A DNA stretch of 64,000 nt, from contig CM059575.1 of assembly GCA_030386875.1 (NCBI GenBank), positions 15,090,293 to 15,154,292 on the forward strand, in the 5' to 3' direction. Position 1 is the first letter of the stretch. Every line of letters starts with the position of its first letter. The notes beneath the pieces are model-generated. The model was not told where the DNA came from. It did not search any database and saw only the letters and a program-made list of their open reading frames with translations. This DNA comes from Morinoia aosen. Its lineage: Eukaryota > Arthropoda > Malacostraca > Amphipoda > Talitridae. Shown in pieces: positions 1 to 12,599 of the stretch. Made by a program: the position numbers and the translations under genes.

Positions 1-468
1 TCGATGTATCAAAATAAAAGAGAGCAATGAAAAAACTCAAAAGCAACCAAAATCGCAAAGATAAAAATTCAAGTACGCTTAACAAATAGTGTAAAAACTA
101 ATTCATGAGAGAAAAAAGGAAGTTCACGAGTACATAACCTCATATCACATGGAACTACATCACAGTCAAAGCTGGAGTGGCACCTCTGGCATTTTCAATG
201 TAGCAAAAAAATGGGAATTAGTTATATGCTTAGTTAATGAAGTGTTGACCTTATCCATATATTTAAGGAGAGCCACCTGTACTTCACACACAAAAATGAA
301 AGTTTCGCTCTACTTGACTTTTCCTGTTATTTCACAGCCCAGGACAGGCAGTACCTCAATGTCAACCACGCTGAGATGACCTCAATTGTGCATCGTATAT
401 CTGACAAATCCAACAACTGCGGGCATGCTAACGCCAGAATGCCCCGTTCTCTTATCCCTACCGCCATT
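1..468. other. Non-coding flank, nothing recognised
   Basis: AT-rich unique-looking sequence before the 18-bp minisatellite. No supported coding region, RNA gene or transposon end was seen. It lies downstream of the coilin-like gene, which runs on the minus strand. Confidence 0.4.
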
Positions 469-1160
469 CCTGTACAAGGACTTCCTGTATTACAAGGACT
501 CTCTGTACTACAAGGACTCTCTGTACTACAAGGACTCTCTGTACTACAAGGACTCTCTGTACTACAAGGCCTCTCACTACTACAAGGACTCTCTCTACTA
601 CAAGGACTCTCTCTACTACAAGGACTCTCTCTACTACAAGGACTCTCTCTACTACAAGGACTCTCTCTACTACAAGGACTCTCTCTACTACAAGGACTCT
701 CTCTACTACAAGGACTCTCTCTACTACAAGGACTCTCTCTACTACAAGGACTCTCTCTACTACAAGGACTCTCTCTACTACAAGGACTCTCTCTACTACA
801 AGGACTCTCTCTACTACAAGGACTCTCTCTACTACAAGGACTCTCTCTACTACAAGGACTCTCTGTATTACAAGGACTCTCTGTATTACAAGGACTCTCT
901 GTATTACAAGGACTCTCTGTATTACAAGGACTCTCTGTATTACAAGGACTCTCTGTATTACAAGGACTCTCTGTATTACAAGGACTCTCTGTATTACAAG
1001 GACTCTCAGTATTACAAGGACTCTCAGTATTACAAGGACTCTCAGTATTACAAGGACTCTCAGTATTACAAGGACTCTCAGTATTACAAGTACTCTCTGT
1101 ATTATTAGGACTCTCTGTATTACAAGGACTTCCTGCACAAGGACTTCCTGTACAAGGACC
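469..1160. repeat. 18-bp minisatellite, about 38 units
   Basis: Tandem array of an 18-bp unit, typically TACAAGGACTCTCTCTAC. Variants are grouped in blocks from left to right: GTACTAC units first, then a long run of CTACTAC units, then GTATTAC units, then CAGTATTAC units, with degenerate edge copies. Because 18 is a multiple of three and the unit lacks stops in most frames, long open frames run through it on both strands (for example repeats of LQGLSL and KDSLYY on plus, CNTESP on minus). These carry no other sign of being genes. The array lies about 850 bp beyond the coilin-like stop codon. Confidence 0.95.
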
Positions 1161-2007
1161 ACCTGCTGGAAGCAGGAGACCGACCAATAAAAACCAACAG
1201 ACAAATGGACTAAGAGCGCCAGTCGCACCACAATCGACAGTCGGATTGCACACGGGCGCCGCACCAAGCTCAGCCACCGCAACCTCGGGATAGGTGGGAC
1301 TCCAGCACCATCACCTCCCCATAACTCGGGACACTCATGTGGGGCTCGTTACAGAGCCTGCTGTAGACGTAAGTATAACACGGGTCAATCGAAACCAATT
1401 TGTGAACCTACATACCTCTTGCCGCATAGTGTATGACACTCATGAGCATTATAAATGTTGAAATTGATGAGATATTTGACTGACATATCAACTCACAGAA
1501 AACTCCATTGAAACACCCTGTTTCCACCCTCCAGACAGCACTCTGAATGGAGATACATATCTTCCCTTCTAGCATGGAGCTACAAGGACCGGCCTTCAAA
1601 GCTCAAGTGAACTCGAACACAAGACAAGAGACTTGTGTGTTGGAAACACCAACTGTGTAACCGAGAATACAGCCTACTGACGTTCTCCTCGAGCTGAGCT
1701 CCTTCACAGCCAAACGATTTTTTTTCACCTTACGCACAAAATGACAAAATATTTTATAGCCTAGACTATCACAGCAGGAAAGACAGAAAAGCATACCACG
1801 CATCATATAGAAGTCAATGTTTCAAAATAATTTGAACATCGACATCAAAGCACTACAAAATTCTATACAAAAGTACATTTAGTGACTTTCAAACTAATTC
1901 ATGGTTATGACAAAATAGTAATAAAGAACTGTGCGGAGCCTCAGAGATGCAACACATAATTTCAATGTGCAGTGAACTGCAGCGCAAGTGAACAGGCAGC
2001 TCGGTGA
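1161..2007. other. Probable coilin 3' UTR and downstream flank
   Basis: No gene is supported here. The part nearest 2007 should be the 3' untranslated region of the coilin-like transcript, which reads leftward. No clear AATAAA signal was found on the minus strand. A good plus-strand splice-donor string (GTAAGTAT at 1369-1376) follows a short GC-rich stretch, but nothing else supports a plus-strand exon. Confidence 0.4.
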
Positions 2008-2135
2008 TCAGGGGAAGACGAGGCGCGGCCGCAGCACGGCGGACCACTTCACACACCGCACCCCAGGGCTGCTGCTCGCTGGGACACTTCCTCCTCTGCT
2101 CAGTGATGTCCCGTCTGCGCTGCTCGCATCAATAT
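2008..2135 (-). CDS. coil: Coilin-like protein, last exon
   Basis: Short terminal exon found by extending the large exon. A pyrimidine-rich acceptor ending TTGTTGCAG precedes position 2135 on the minus strand, and the frame continues the 1-nt phase left by the donor at 3094. It adds 42 residues and stops at TGA (2008-2010). The end reads VKWSAVLRPRLVFP, which aligns with the last strand of the vertebrate coilin Tudor-like domain (a W..L..PRLI pattern). Without this exon the protein would end inside the Tudor fold. The exon is GC-richer than its surroundings. The assignment is inference from phase, splice strings and family resemblance. Confidence 0.75.
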
Positions 2136-3093
2136 CTGCAACAAACGTGAAAATTCATGGAAGTGGTAGTGGTGAGAAACAAAAACGTGCTTCTAAACCA
2201 GCAGTTCACCATAAGGAAAAGGAACGTCTGAATTTTCGACGATTGGACAGCATTTCCCTAGGCAACCATTCACGGTATTCAACATTTTCAGCACAACCAT
2301 CGCTAGTTTTTACTTATCGTCAAGAAGAATGCACCATTTGTCTTCATTTGTCAAACTTACTTGAAACTAGTCGCAGTTGCTTTTGCCCACACATTTAGAA
2401 TTTCCATTACTTTCCACCATGCCCATTATTACACTGCAATTCTTCAAACACAGTCATTCCACAATCGCTCATCCCACTTCAGCTACTGACATCCACTTCT
2501 ACACTTCTCTTTCTTGCGTGTTTTCTACAAAATCCTGACCACACATGGTAAAGACGCTTCTATGCAAAGTTTTCTTGGACTTTTCCCTTTTCTAATCACG
2601 CTTCTACATACACACTTTCACGACTTTTCAAAACCTAGAAATATGCTCATAACCTCCTCTAATTTCCTCCCCCTTCCCACCCATTTTTATATGCGCGTTT
2701 CAACGCTCAAAGAGAATTAAACATATTTCCAGGCTTTCTCCACTTAGGTTAACTCAGAACTGCACCCACACTCAGTAGGGAATTATCGGCACAGTTTCTC
2801 CTTCTAACAGTGTCTAAATAATAAGTGTCAAAAAAATACTTTTGATTTTATATTAAACATTGCTTGCAATGATGCTGACCCCAATAATTTTCGAGGCAAG
2901 AAGACAGGAAGATTTATATTGAAATTTATCACATGAGCAATCTGAAGAAACAGAGTGAGTAGAATTAATTTTTTTCCATTGAAAGATCAGCTCAGAAGCT
3001 GAATGTGATAGAAACATGTACATACAGTCCATGAGCTAGGAATGAGCCATCAGTGACACAGCTGGACAACAGAAGACAGGTTGGAAGACTCAC
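2136..3093 (-). other. Coilin intron (last)
   Basis: The 958-bp intron starts with donor GTGAGT (3088-3093 read on minus) and ends with acceptor TTGCAG. The large exon's frame would read through the donor and stop 14 codons later at 3050, so an unspliced form would lack the end of the Tudor-like domain. Nothing else was recognised in it. Confidence 0.65.
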
Positions 3094-6000
3094 CAACAGT
3101 ACTGAGAGTCACGTCACCGTCGTCAGTGATGGCGAGCACACGTCCCACCACCGGTGAAGACATTGGTACATCCAGCTTCTCCTCACTCGACCTCTTCACA
3201 TGACTGTTGACACCAGGCGTAGATGTTTGAGTACCTCGTGAGAAGTCACTGCCAGTGGCAGTACTAATACTACACTCACCATTTTCCAAATTTTCCAGAT
3301 TTCTTTCAGAACTTTCATGGAAAAAAATGACATCACCAACACGAGGTTCAGATGTCAAGGCAGGCAAAGAGTTGACATCCAAGCCAGCCCAGCAGAGACT
3401 CTGAGGAAGCTCAGCACCAGGGGCACCTGAAGCGCTCGCATCAGAGTGCCGGATGCCGGCGTCCAACACGGACTTGTGCTGGTCAGGAGGCACATCCCAC
3501 AGTGAAGAACGAACACTAGACGGATGACCTGGCCCATTTTGTGAAGTGCGTCTCTTTCTGTTACGCTTTCTTACCCTATTTTGTTGGGCACTGCCAGATT
3601 CATGACCAAAAGTTCTACTAATTTCTTTTTCTGGTTGATTTGTAGAACTAAAATCATTATCATCTCTTTGTACGTCAGCATTCAATTCCGAGGAAGAAGA
3701 CTCGGTCAAATGTGCACTTGAATTTGGCTTGACATGAACGTCACAGATTCCATCCCTGGCACCTGTACCATCGCTCTGGTCTTTCTTGCGCAGCATTTGA
3801 AGCAAGCTCCCAACTGCGCTATGGACGCGAGGTTTGTATCTCTTACTCTTGTTTCTATGCATGGCTTTCACACTCGAATCTTTTGCAGGTTGAGAGTGGC
3901 CATTAGTAATGTTTCCTTTTATTTCATAATAACCTACATCATTTTCAAGGCAAGGAATTAGGCCACCTTCATTGGAATTTGTCTCAATTTTCAAACGTTT
4001 GGGTTGTTGAAAAGATTGGTCATCATGAATAGTTTCAGATAAATGACTTGAATTGGTTGAAAAAAGCCAACCATCATGAGAAGACTGTTCATTTGACCTT
4101 CTTTCTCCGTGTTCCTCTTCCCCAAAGTCACTGTTGATGGAAGTCACAAAGTGAGATGATGGTGCCGCAATTGTGCCATAGCGTGATAACCGACTCTGGA
4201 TGACTGAAGATGTTGTAGATTTACTCAATCTCGAGTTTTCTGTATCCACCTCCAGCACATCGCCCACAGAGGAAAGCAAATTACCATTAACAAATTTGGC
4301 TGATTTTTCTAGTATTGTGCTAAAATTCTCACCTCGAGATACAACATGAACAGATGAGTCAAAACTCGCTATTTGGCAGCCATCGTTTGATGCAAAATTA
4401 CCTAACTGAGTTGTATCAGACGTGGATGAAATAGAAGGTTCACGCGAATCATTCACGGACGATGCATTCGGAATTGATTCCAGTTTCACATCACTGTGAT
4501 TTGAGTTAGCAACAAGTTTATCACTCAGCTCAATTGAAGTTTTTCCATGACCACATCTGTACTCGCCTCCAGAATGTTCATGTGCATCATTTTCCTTTAC
4601 CAATGCTTCGTTCTCAGAGAGTGGCGATGAACCTCGCACACCCTTCTGAGCGCCTGCTACTAATGAGTCCGAAAGAGACTGCAACGAAGGCTTGTTTTCC
4701 TCAGAGGATTCATGCACTTCCAGTAATTTAGTACCTGCATTAGTGCTAGTTGTTTGTACATCATCTTCTGTCACTTCTGTGTCGTCACTCGAGAGCTCAG
4801 ACGTTGAGGAATTATTACAACCATTCTGAAGCTTAGCCACCTGCAGCTCTGCACATGCTCTGTCGCTCCTGTAGTACACAAGGGGCTCCCGAGCCTCCTC
4901 CATGCAGGACAAGAAGAAGAAGTCGTTTTTGACCTGGTCAGAAACCGCTGGGAAACGAGCAGGAGCCGGAGGAACTCGAAACGGATATTTGTTTCTCTCA
5001 GTAGAAGCCAAGGAAGTAGCCTCCTTGTTTGCATCCAAACGGGTGTTCTGTTTGGAATTTTCAGTATTTGATTCAGAAAACTTTTTACTAGACTTTACTT
5101 TCTTGTCTTCCTTTCTTTCATGTACGAATTTCAAGATTTCACCATTAGATATATCATTCAAAACAGAAAAGTCTTGAAAAATATTTGATGAGTGAAAATG
5201 TTCTGCACATGTTTCTACACGATTTATGAATTTTCTCAAATCAAAACTGGCTTTTGATTTCTCATGCTGAACCGACATAGCAGCACAATTCATCGACAGA
5301 TTCTGAGCAGAAGAATTTTTTGTATCGTAAGTGGGAGTTTGAACATTTGAAGTGTAATTTACATTTGTACTTAGATCCGCCACCTCGCTATTTTCAAGTA
5401 GCCAACTAGAACAGTCAGCACGCTCTTCACGCTCATTTGCCACGGTTACAACACCTGAGTTAGTACCCTTGTCACCATTAACACGAGATGACGTTGAATG
5501 ACACTTTGATGTAAACGCAGTTCCATCATCTTGACTACTTGACTTTAAGGACGCCACTTTATTCCCCCGGCAAGAAGAAACGCTATAATTCTCGGCCCAC
5601 TTGGAGAACATTTCCTTGGATGGAAAATTAGCAGAGTCAAACGGCACTTCAGCAAGAGATGTTAGATCCTGCTCATACTCACGGCGCACCTTTGTCTTAT
5701 CGTCAGTAGAAAGGAGCAAAACCCCACGTCCCAAATGCTTCACCTCGAGAGTATTTACAACTTGGTGAGCAATGCTCAGCTGTTCCTCAGTGAGGGCAGA
5801 CGCGTCCTCCCCCCACACGAGTTGGCGCAGCCGCCGTCGCTCTCTCTTGAGCCGCTTGTTGTGCTTACGGCGACGCCGCGGCTTGGGCCTGTCAGCAGTC
5901 TCTGTGCTGGCTTCATCTGACTCCTGCGTTGAGTCAATTTCGTAGGCATTCTCCTCGTTATTTGGAGCAGAATACTTTTCCATAAGACAAGAATTATTCA

Positions 6001-6809
6001 ACTTCTGGACAGACTTGGGTTGGTGTGAGCTTGACAAGTGCGCACCACTGCCAACTGAATAATTCACATCACTACGCGGTGCACACCGTGTGACGGGAGG
6101 TTCATGGTATTTCTTGACAAGAAGGTCAACACCACTGTCTAACGAGTTTTGACTCGCACAAAAATTCCCGGTACTACCACATTTCATACTCTCCTCATGA
6201 TTTCCCAAGTTCAAGTTCCCTGACTCACTGGAAACTGATTCTTCAAAAACATTATGGTCGTGAGAACTGGAATGACGTTTTTTATTACGTTTTCCCATCT
6301 TAACACGTCTGCTCGACGATGTACCCAAGGCAAACTTTTCTGAAGTACTGTCAGGGTTGCAAGTTTTTACAGCACTAAAAGAAATATCTCCTATTTTGGG
6401 GGATGCAGCTGCTGAACAGTTCAAATTTTCATCGTTCACGACATCCGCTGCAAAATGCACTTGTTGAGCAGTATTTACTTCAACGCATTCATGACTTCTT
6501 CCATGCCCTTTTTGTACCTCCATCCTTTTGCTGGGAGGCTCAGAATGAAATTCCTCTTCGTGGAGCTTTGCTTTCCTACGCCTCCTTTTACCAGTACAAG
6601 CAGCTGTGCTCCTCTCACAACTGGAGGATTCACGAGGGTGTACTCCAAAATCTGCCCCAATGCCATCCGCAGGGGCTGTGTGTGATGGATGTGATCCATC
6701 TTCTACTTCCTCTCCTTTATTTTTCACTTTTGTAACAGCATTTGCTTCAACCTGAGGAGGGAGGCTCTCCTCCAGCCTCTCAATTACCGTGTCTTCTATA
6801 GGTCGTAAC
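3094..6809 (-). CDS. coil: Coilin-like protein, large central exon
   Basis: Coilin is the scaffold of nuclear Cajal bodies and works in snRNP biogenesis. This 3716-bp exon encodes most of a protein with about 1337 visible residues, against roughly 570-640 in human and fly coilin. It starts after acceptor TTTACAG and continues the N-terminal coilin domain (LRPIEDTVIERLEE). A long low-complexity, Ser/Asn-rich linker follows, with basic nuclear-localisation-like clusters (KRRRRKAK, RRRRKHNKRLKRERRR, RKRNRKRR). Near the end, LPALTSEPRVGDVIFF and VVGRVLAITDDGDVTLS match the start and middle of the coilin Tudor-like domain. No RG box was seen. The exon ends at GTTG|GTGAGT. The linker is too diverged to test, so identity rests on both termini and their order. 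Confidence 0.8.
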
Positions 6810-8159
6810 CTGTAAACAATGAAATGAGTTAGTAACAAAAGAGGCATACTGAAAACAATAATGACATGCATCAAGTTCTACGCAATAAAAAAGTAGGGAC
6901 TAAGGCAAAAAACAAATAGATCTAAGCCTAAACACAATTATGAATCTAAAACCTGAGAAGAAAAAAAAGAGTACTACCGCGTTATACCATCCATGGCTTG
7001 ACCAACACCCCACCCCCACCAAATAGAGTCTAATTCTACAAGCAAGCTCAATAGTAAGTCACCGCATGGACAACAACTTTTGCTGCCTCGGATTGCACAG
7101 CCCTCTACAGTCAGCTAAGCGTGAAGTGTAATGATCAATATGCTTTAAATAAGTAGCACTGAAGGCAGTTTGATGGTAAAGAAAGCTTTACCATTTTCAT
7201 TGCAATTCCACAAGTCGCTTAAGAACTTTGGATACTCGCCGGGAATGCAAGTCTAAGAGATGCATGCAGGAATGAAATGATATTTGGTATATCTTGCTTG
7301 TGCACCAAATGAACAAGGAAGAAAATAGGGGAAAGAAATCTTGAAAACATTTAGTTAAAACATTTTGAGCCTAAGCTCACTTCAACAAATTCCGTAGACA
7401 TAAAATGGTATTCAATAGAGATTTACATGAAAAGCATTAAACACTAATTATTAAAGTGAGATAACGAAAATAACTCTTCCATACTATAGGGGATACATTG
7501 AACAAGATATCAATTTGTGCTATGTGGACAGCTCTGGAAACATTGAAGTAGCGCTTGGGTCATGGGCAGTTTGTGAAGAAAGGAGGAAGGGTCAAGTTCA
7601 TAAATGTGCACAAATTAAAAAACTAAATGAGAGAAAATGAAGATACAAAAAATAACTGATGTTCGAAAATAACATTAGCATCAAAAATTTATAAAATGTA
7701 TCAGATTATTCTGGCAAAATACAAGCGAATGGTTTATAATTTTGAAGGGATGAACTGTTAATGTCATTCAAGGATGGTTTCATTTTATGTATGTACAGAG
7801 ACTCTAAGATACTAAGGTCAAACGCAACCATGCATGATTCTAATATTTAAACTGACTGCTTTTGATACTTAGATAGCATTGAGTACTGCATCAATATCTA
7901 AAATGAGTGAGGTAGACTGGGAATCTTACATTCTACCAGCTGAATGATAGTCCAGCATGTTCAGTTTCGTGAATCTAAGCGAGTCATTCATGGCTGCCCT
8001 GTTGCATCCTGGCAACAATGAGCACCTTGGTGCCTGGAGCTCAAAAACTGCACGATTGTTTAAATGAGCTGGGCCCACTTGGAAATGATGGAAGCCTTAC
8101 ACTTCATTACATCCCTAAACTAGTTGATAATTTTTCAATGCAAAAAAATGTACAAAAAT

Positions 8160-8194
8160 GTACAAAAATGAGTACTTGGTACTCATTTTTGTAC
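8160..8194. repeat. Perfect 16-bp hairpin
   Basis: TACAAAAATGAGTAC at 8161-8175 is followed by TTG and its exact reverse complement at 8179-8193. One further G-C pair lies at 8160/8194. An extra direct copy of TACAAAAATG precedes it. It lies inside a coilin intron. The function is unknown, and it may be a short foldback remnant. Confidence 0.85.
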
Positions 8195-9281
8195 TCTTCA
8201 GAAAACGACTGATTCCTTGCAGTCACCCTGTCTCTTACTGGAATAATAATTTCAAGAGTCAAAAAGGCCTTGAATTCCTGAGCTCCGATGTTAATTTCTA
8301 TGGCATGAAAAACCTCCAATATACCACTACAAGTCCAATTATCCTTTCATTACTAAGCCCATAGAGAGATGCAAAACAATATTGCATAACACCAAAAGAG
8401 TCGACGGATCTCAATTAGCCAAAACTTCATGGGATCAGCAGAATTAGTCTGCATTCACTTTGCTACTAAGTAATACAGAAGCATGAGCCATACACGACCA
8501 TTAAAATTATAAATTGATCGCTACATTGGTACCTCATAAAAAATTTTGTATGGAGTCAAAGTTGTATGTGCAAACTTCAATAAGATAAATACCATTACAC
8601 AGAATTTTCATTTTGCTCCATCCCATTTTTTGCCCTTTTGATAGTAGAACTATCGGGCAATCTGGCTGTTTCTAATTTACACATCGGATATGATGCTTTA
8701 TCCGCTACCTAAAGCATACAATTTGTGCTGAAAGGAAATGAAGCAAACTGAGAATATGACATCTACAATAATTAATCTATACACATGCTCACAATAACAA
8801 AACACTCACTTGAGCAGTGAGCGCCAGCATAATCCCAACTTGTGAGTGAAAATGTAATGTAGTAAAGCATCATTCAAGACAGTGAGCAGCAATGAAAAAT
8901 GTGGGTCTTGTTCTGGTTGGAATACTAATTGGAATAATTTTTATAAAGGCCTGATGTTGCACATGCAAAGAGTACGGACAACCTAACCTAACAACATTCA
9001 TAAAACTAAACTTAGTATGACAATGTTCAATAAAACAAACAACCTAACCAGGCCACACACATACAGTGATACATAGTTTTTCACACAACACTATTAGAAG
9101 GATTGGTAAATTAGCCAATTGTCCCTAATTGAAAAAAAGAAAAAATTCCAAAAAAAGAAATGGCCAAGTAATATTACAAGTTAAAATCACCACAGTCATC
9201 ACAAACCCAAATTGTTAAATACGCCCCTTGCCCTCAGGCTGACTTGTCGATGACATCAGTTCTGCAAGTCAGCAACCCAAA

Positions 9282-9450
9282 CTGTGTTCATATGAACATC
9301 AACAGTAAGCAATGCTAGATCCTGCCCATATGAACATCAGTGTAAGCTTAGCACACAAATCACAACACAAAGTGTCATGCACTTCATATGTTTTGAACAA
9401 CCTTCAGTGATGCTAGATCCTGTAGTACCCATGTGAAGACATCACTACTT
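9282..9450. repeat. Decayed short duplication
   Basis: The string ATGCTAGATCCTG followed by CCCATATGAA or CCCATGTGAA and then ACATCA occurs twice, about 110 bp apart. A third partial CATATGAACATCA lies near 9290. It looks like an old local duplication inside the intron. Confidence 0.45.
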
Positions 9451-9976
9451 TTAATATAGTTTGATTTGAAGTAAGGGAACGGGCATGTGCCCCTGCTTAC
9501 CAGCACAAAACTTCCTGGTATGAAAGAGCCTTGGAAATAAGAACAACTCTTCTTACAGTTTTCACCCTCTCACCCAACACATGTGCTTAATAATTATTAT
9601 ATGACTTGATCACAGACTTGACCATGCAAGCAATTCTCCATCTGTCTCCTGAGCACCAGGTCAAGTCTCCACTCACTAGATACATAAGCCCCAACACAAA
9701 ACCAACTATAGTTTGAAATTTAATTCAGTGCCCCATATGAAAATTTTTTACATGAAGGAGAATAGAATGTATCAACAAGAATATTAGCTAGGATTTAAGG
9801 AGGTTTTCTTAATACATGCATAAGTGATAAAGCCTAATATTATGATTGATCAACTTTCAAAAATGTGTCCGTAATATTTACTGCTCTATATATTGAACTG
9901 AATCAGTTTTAAAAATTTAACTTGGATAGATTCTCAGTGCCTGTGGAGTTGCTCACAAATTATGAGTAACACTTAC

Positions 9977-10076
9977 CTCAATATTCCTGGAAAGCTGAGA
10001 AGAACATCACTGGGAAGATGTGGGTGGATGAAAAAATCCTCATAAAGAATTGCGATGTCCTGGCTGGTTTGTCCAT
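9977..10076 (-). CDS. coil: Coilin-like protein, N-terminal exon
   Basis: A 100-bp exon with acceptor TGATTGTAG and donor GAG|GTAAGT. It starts in codon position 2 and ends after position 2, joining in phase to both neighbours. It encodes DGQTSQDIAILYEDFFIHP and then LPSDVLLSFPGILR. This fits the ubiquitin-like coilin N-terminal domain, where human coilin has a short loop, then a ..LYLEG..LPP.E.. strand and an R-x-x-D...RVK strand. The protein reads straight on into LRPIEDTVIERLEE at the start of the large exon. Confidence 0.75.
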
Positions 10077-11168
10077 CTACAATCATTGAAAGTAGAAATA
10101 AAAATATAAACAAATAGCAAATCAAAAAATAATTCAGTCATGTGAATGATAAATATTACTTGATAAAATCTTACTTTTTTCCTCAAATTCTAATGGAAAA
10201 CAGCTGAATATAAGGATTCTTACATTCTGAACATAGATCCTTATATTCTGTTATGAAAACCTAACAGTATAATCACAGATTTCTCATTGATGGATCACAA
10301 TAGTTTGTTTGGGTCATGGGTTTTTCACACAGTGTAAAACAACAACTCTGATGCTTCCAAAAAGTGAGATACCTGACATGCATTTCAATTTTGCAGAAAG
10401 AACCTTTGTATGTCTTTGGGCATATCAAGAACAATCACATCAAGGAAATATGCATCAGACCTACAACTTTGTGTCAGACCATCATATTCTTCTCCTTTTG
10501 TATGTTTTCTTGAGCTAATCCCACTATTTTAAGATTGCTTCCTACCAAGCAAACTAGGCTGCAGTCTTATTCTAAGCCACCACTCTGCACTGGGAACTGG
10601 GTCATCTGGCATTCCTTACATAAGAAATATCAACAATGTCCTTAGTCTAAATTTTTTACCCTCACACAGGAAGTAAGTTTTATCATTGCATATGTGCTCC
10701 TGTATTCCCAATGAAGCAATTAAAATATTTTCCAATATCCTACCATGAATACCATTTAAATTAATTTCCCCACAGACAAGGTTAACAATTGAAAGTTAAA
10801 ACTTTTGAAGATCCAGTCAATTCATTATCTAAATAACAAGAAACTACAAACATCTATTACGCATAAACTAGAGAAAATGAGCCACTTGTAAATTAGTCGG
10901 TTATAATAACTGAATATCAATATTCAAATTTAGAATACCTTTTAACATGTGAGAAAACACTATGCTGTTTCAGTGAATTTGACAAAATCTAAACTTACCG
11001 CAGAAACATTGCACAGTATATACTTGTTATGTTTCAGTAAACTTTGTGTTCTAGTACAAGGGTAGAGCAAATGTGCACATGCTGTAATTCAAGTATGTCG
11101 TTTGTGGTTGGTAGTGTGTGTGGCAGAGTACATACTGTGAATAATATGGTGAGGAAATTGAAAGTGCA

Positions 11169-12474
11169 AAAGGTGAGGTAGTGCAAACAAAAGGTGAGAG
11201 GTAGTGCAAACAAAAGGTGAGAGGTAGTGCAAACAAAAGGTGAGAGGTAGTGCAAACAAAAGGTGAGAGGTAGTGCAAACAAAAGGTGAGAGGTAGTGCA
11301 AACAAAAGGTGAGAGGTAGTGTGCAAACAAAAGGTGAGAGGTAGTGCAAACAAAAGGTGAGAGGTAGTGCAAACAAAAGGTGAGAGGTAGTGCAAACAAA
11401 AGGTGAGAGGTTGTGCAAACAAAAGGTGAGAGGTTGTGCAAACAAAAGGTGAGAGGTTGTGCAAACAAAAGGTGAGAGGTAGTGCAAACAAAAGGTGAGA
11501 GGTAGTGCAAACAAAAGGTGAGAGGTAGTGCAAACAAAAGGTGAGAGGTTGTGCAAACAAAAGGTGAGAGGTAGTGCAAACAAAAGGTGAGAGGTAGTGC
11601 AAACAAAAGGTGAGAGGTAGTGCAAACAAAAGGTGAGAGGTAGTGCAAACAAAAGGTGAGAGGTAGTGCAAACAAAAGGTGAGAGGTAGTGCAAACAAAA
11701 GGTGAGAGGTAGTGCAAACAAAAGGTGAGAGGTAGTGCAAACAAAAGGTGAGAGGTAGTGCAAACAAAAGGTGAGAGGTAGTGCAAACAAAAGGTGAGAG
11801 GTAGTGCAAACAAAAGGTGAGAGGTTGTGCAAACAAAAGGTGAGAGGTTGTGCAAACAAAAGGTGAGAGGTAGTGCAAACAAAAGGTGAGAGGTAGTGCA
11901 AACAAAAGGTGAGAGGTAGTGCAAACAAAAGGTGAGAGGTAGTGCAAACAAAAGGTGAGAGGTAGTGCAAACAAAAGGTGAGAGGTAGTGCAAACAAAAG
12001 GTGAGAGGTAGTGCAAACAAAAGGCGAGAGGTAGTGCAAACAAAAGGTGAGAGGTAGTGCAAACAAAAGGTGAGAGGTAGTGCAAACAAAAGGTGAGAGG
12101 TAGTGCAAACAAAAGGTGAGAGGTAGTGCAAACAAAAGGTGAGAGGTAGTGCAAACAAAAGGTGAGAGGTAGTGCAAACAAAAGGTGAGAGGTAGTGCAA
12201 ACAAAAGGTGAGAGGTAGTGCAAACAAAAGGTGAGAGGTAGTGCAAACAAAAGGTGAGAGGTAGTGCAAACAAAAGGTGAGAGGTAGTGCAAACAAAAGG
12301 TGAGAGGTAGTGCAAACAAAAGGTGAGAGGTAGTGCAAACAAAAGGTGAGAGGTAGTGCAAACAAAAGGTGAGAGGTAGTGCAAACAAAAGGTGAGAGGT
12401 AGTGCAAACAAAAGGTGAGAGGTAGTGCAAACAAAAGGTGAGAGGTAGTGCAAAAGGTGAGAGGTAGTGCAAGT
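11169..12474. repeat. 23-bp minisatellite, about 56 units
   Basis: Highly homogeneous tandem array. Each unit has the core GTGAGAGGTAGTGC followed by an A-rich spacer. Several units carry GGTTGTGC instead of GGTAGTGC, in three small clusters, and one has a 2-bp insertion near 11319. The array begins with a shortened unit (GGTGAGGTAGTG) and ends with a spacer-deleted unit. Period 23 is not a multiple of three, so three long open frames on the minus strand simply cycle through the same peptide and are not genes. It sits in a coilin intron, which is transcribed as the complementary strand. Confidence 0.97.
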
Positions 12475-12599
12475 AGAGGGTGTGTAGACCAGACCTTCCC
12501 AGTAAGACAAGTGCATAAAAATTCCCCAGGAAAAGGTCGAGGTGTGTTGGGTTTGTAGACCTTGCAAGGATATAAGACAAAAGCTTAAAAGAAAGATCT

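Larger units (their letters stand above)
6810..9976 (-). other. Coilin intron with small repeats
   Basis: A 3.2-kb AT-rich intron bounded by donor GTAAGT (9971-9976 on minus) and acceptor TTTACAG (6810-6816). It contains the perfect hairpin at 8160-8194 and a decayed duplication near 9282-9450. No other gene was recognised. Confidence 0.7.

Noticed and set aside
327-1293. Long open frames on both strands through the 18-bp array
   Set aside because: They exist because the repeat unit has no stops. The longest minus frames start at GTG or TTG, not ATG, and no unique domain flanks the repeat.
1300-1376. Plus-strand exon ending at the strong donor GTAAGTAT (1369)
   Set aside because: No acceptor, conserved protein or open frame of convincing length supports it.
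1988-2398. 136-codon plus-strand frame as a gene
   Set aside because: It is antisense to the last coilin exon, and the protein text has no recognisable feature.
11169-12474. CRISPR array or let-7 gene cluster
   Set aside because: There are no unique spacers between units, so it is not CRISPR. The units resemble only the first bases of let-7 and do not form a precursor hairpin.
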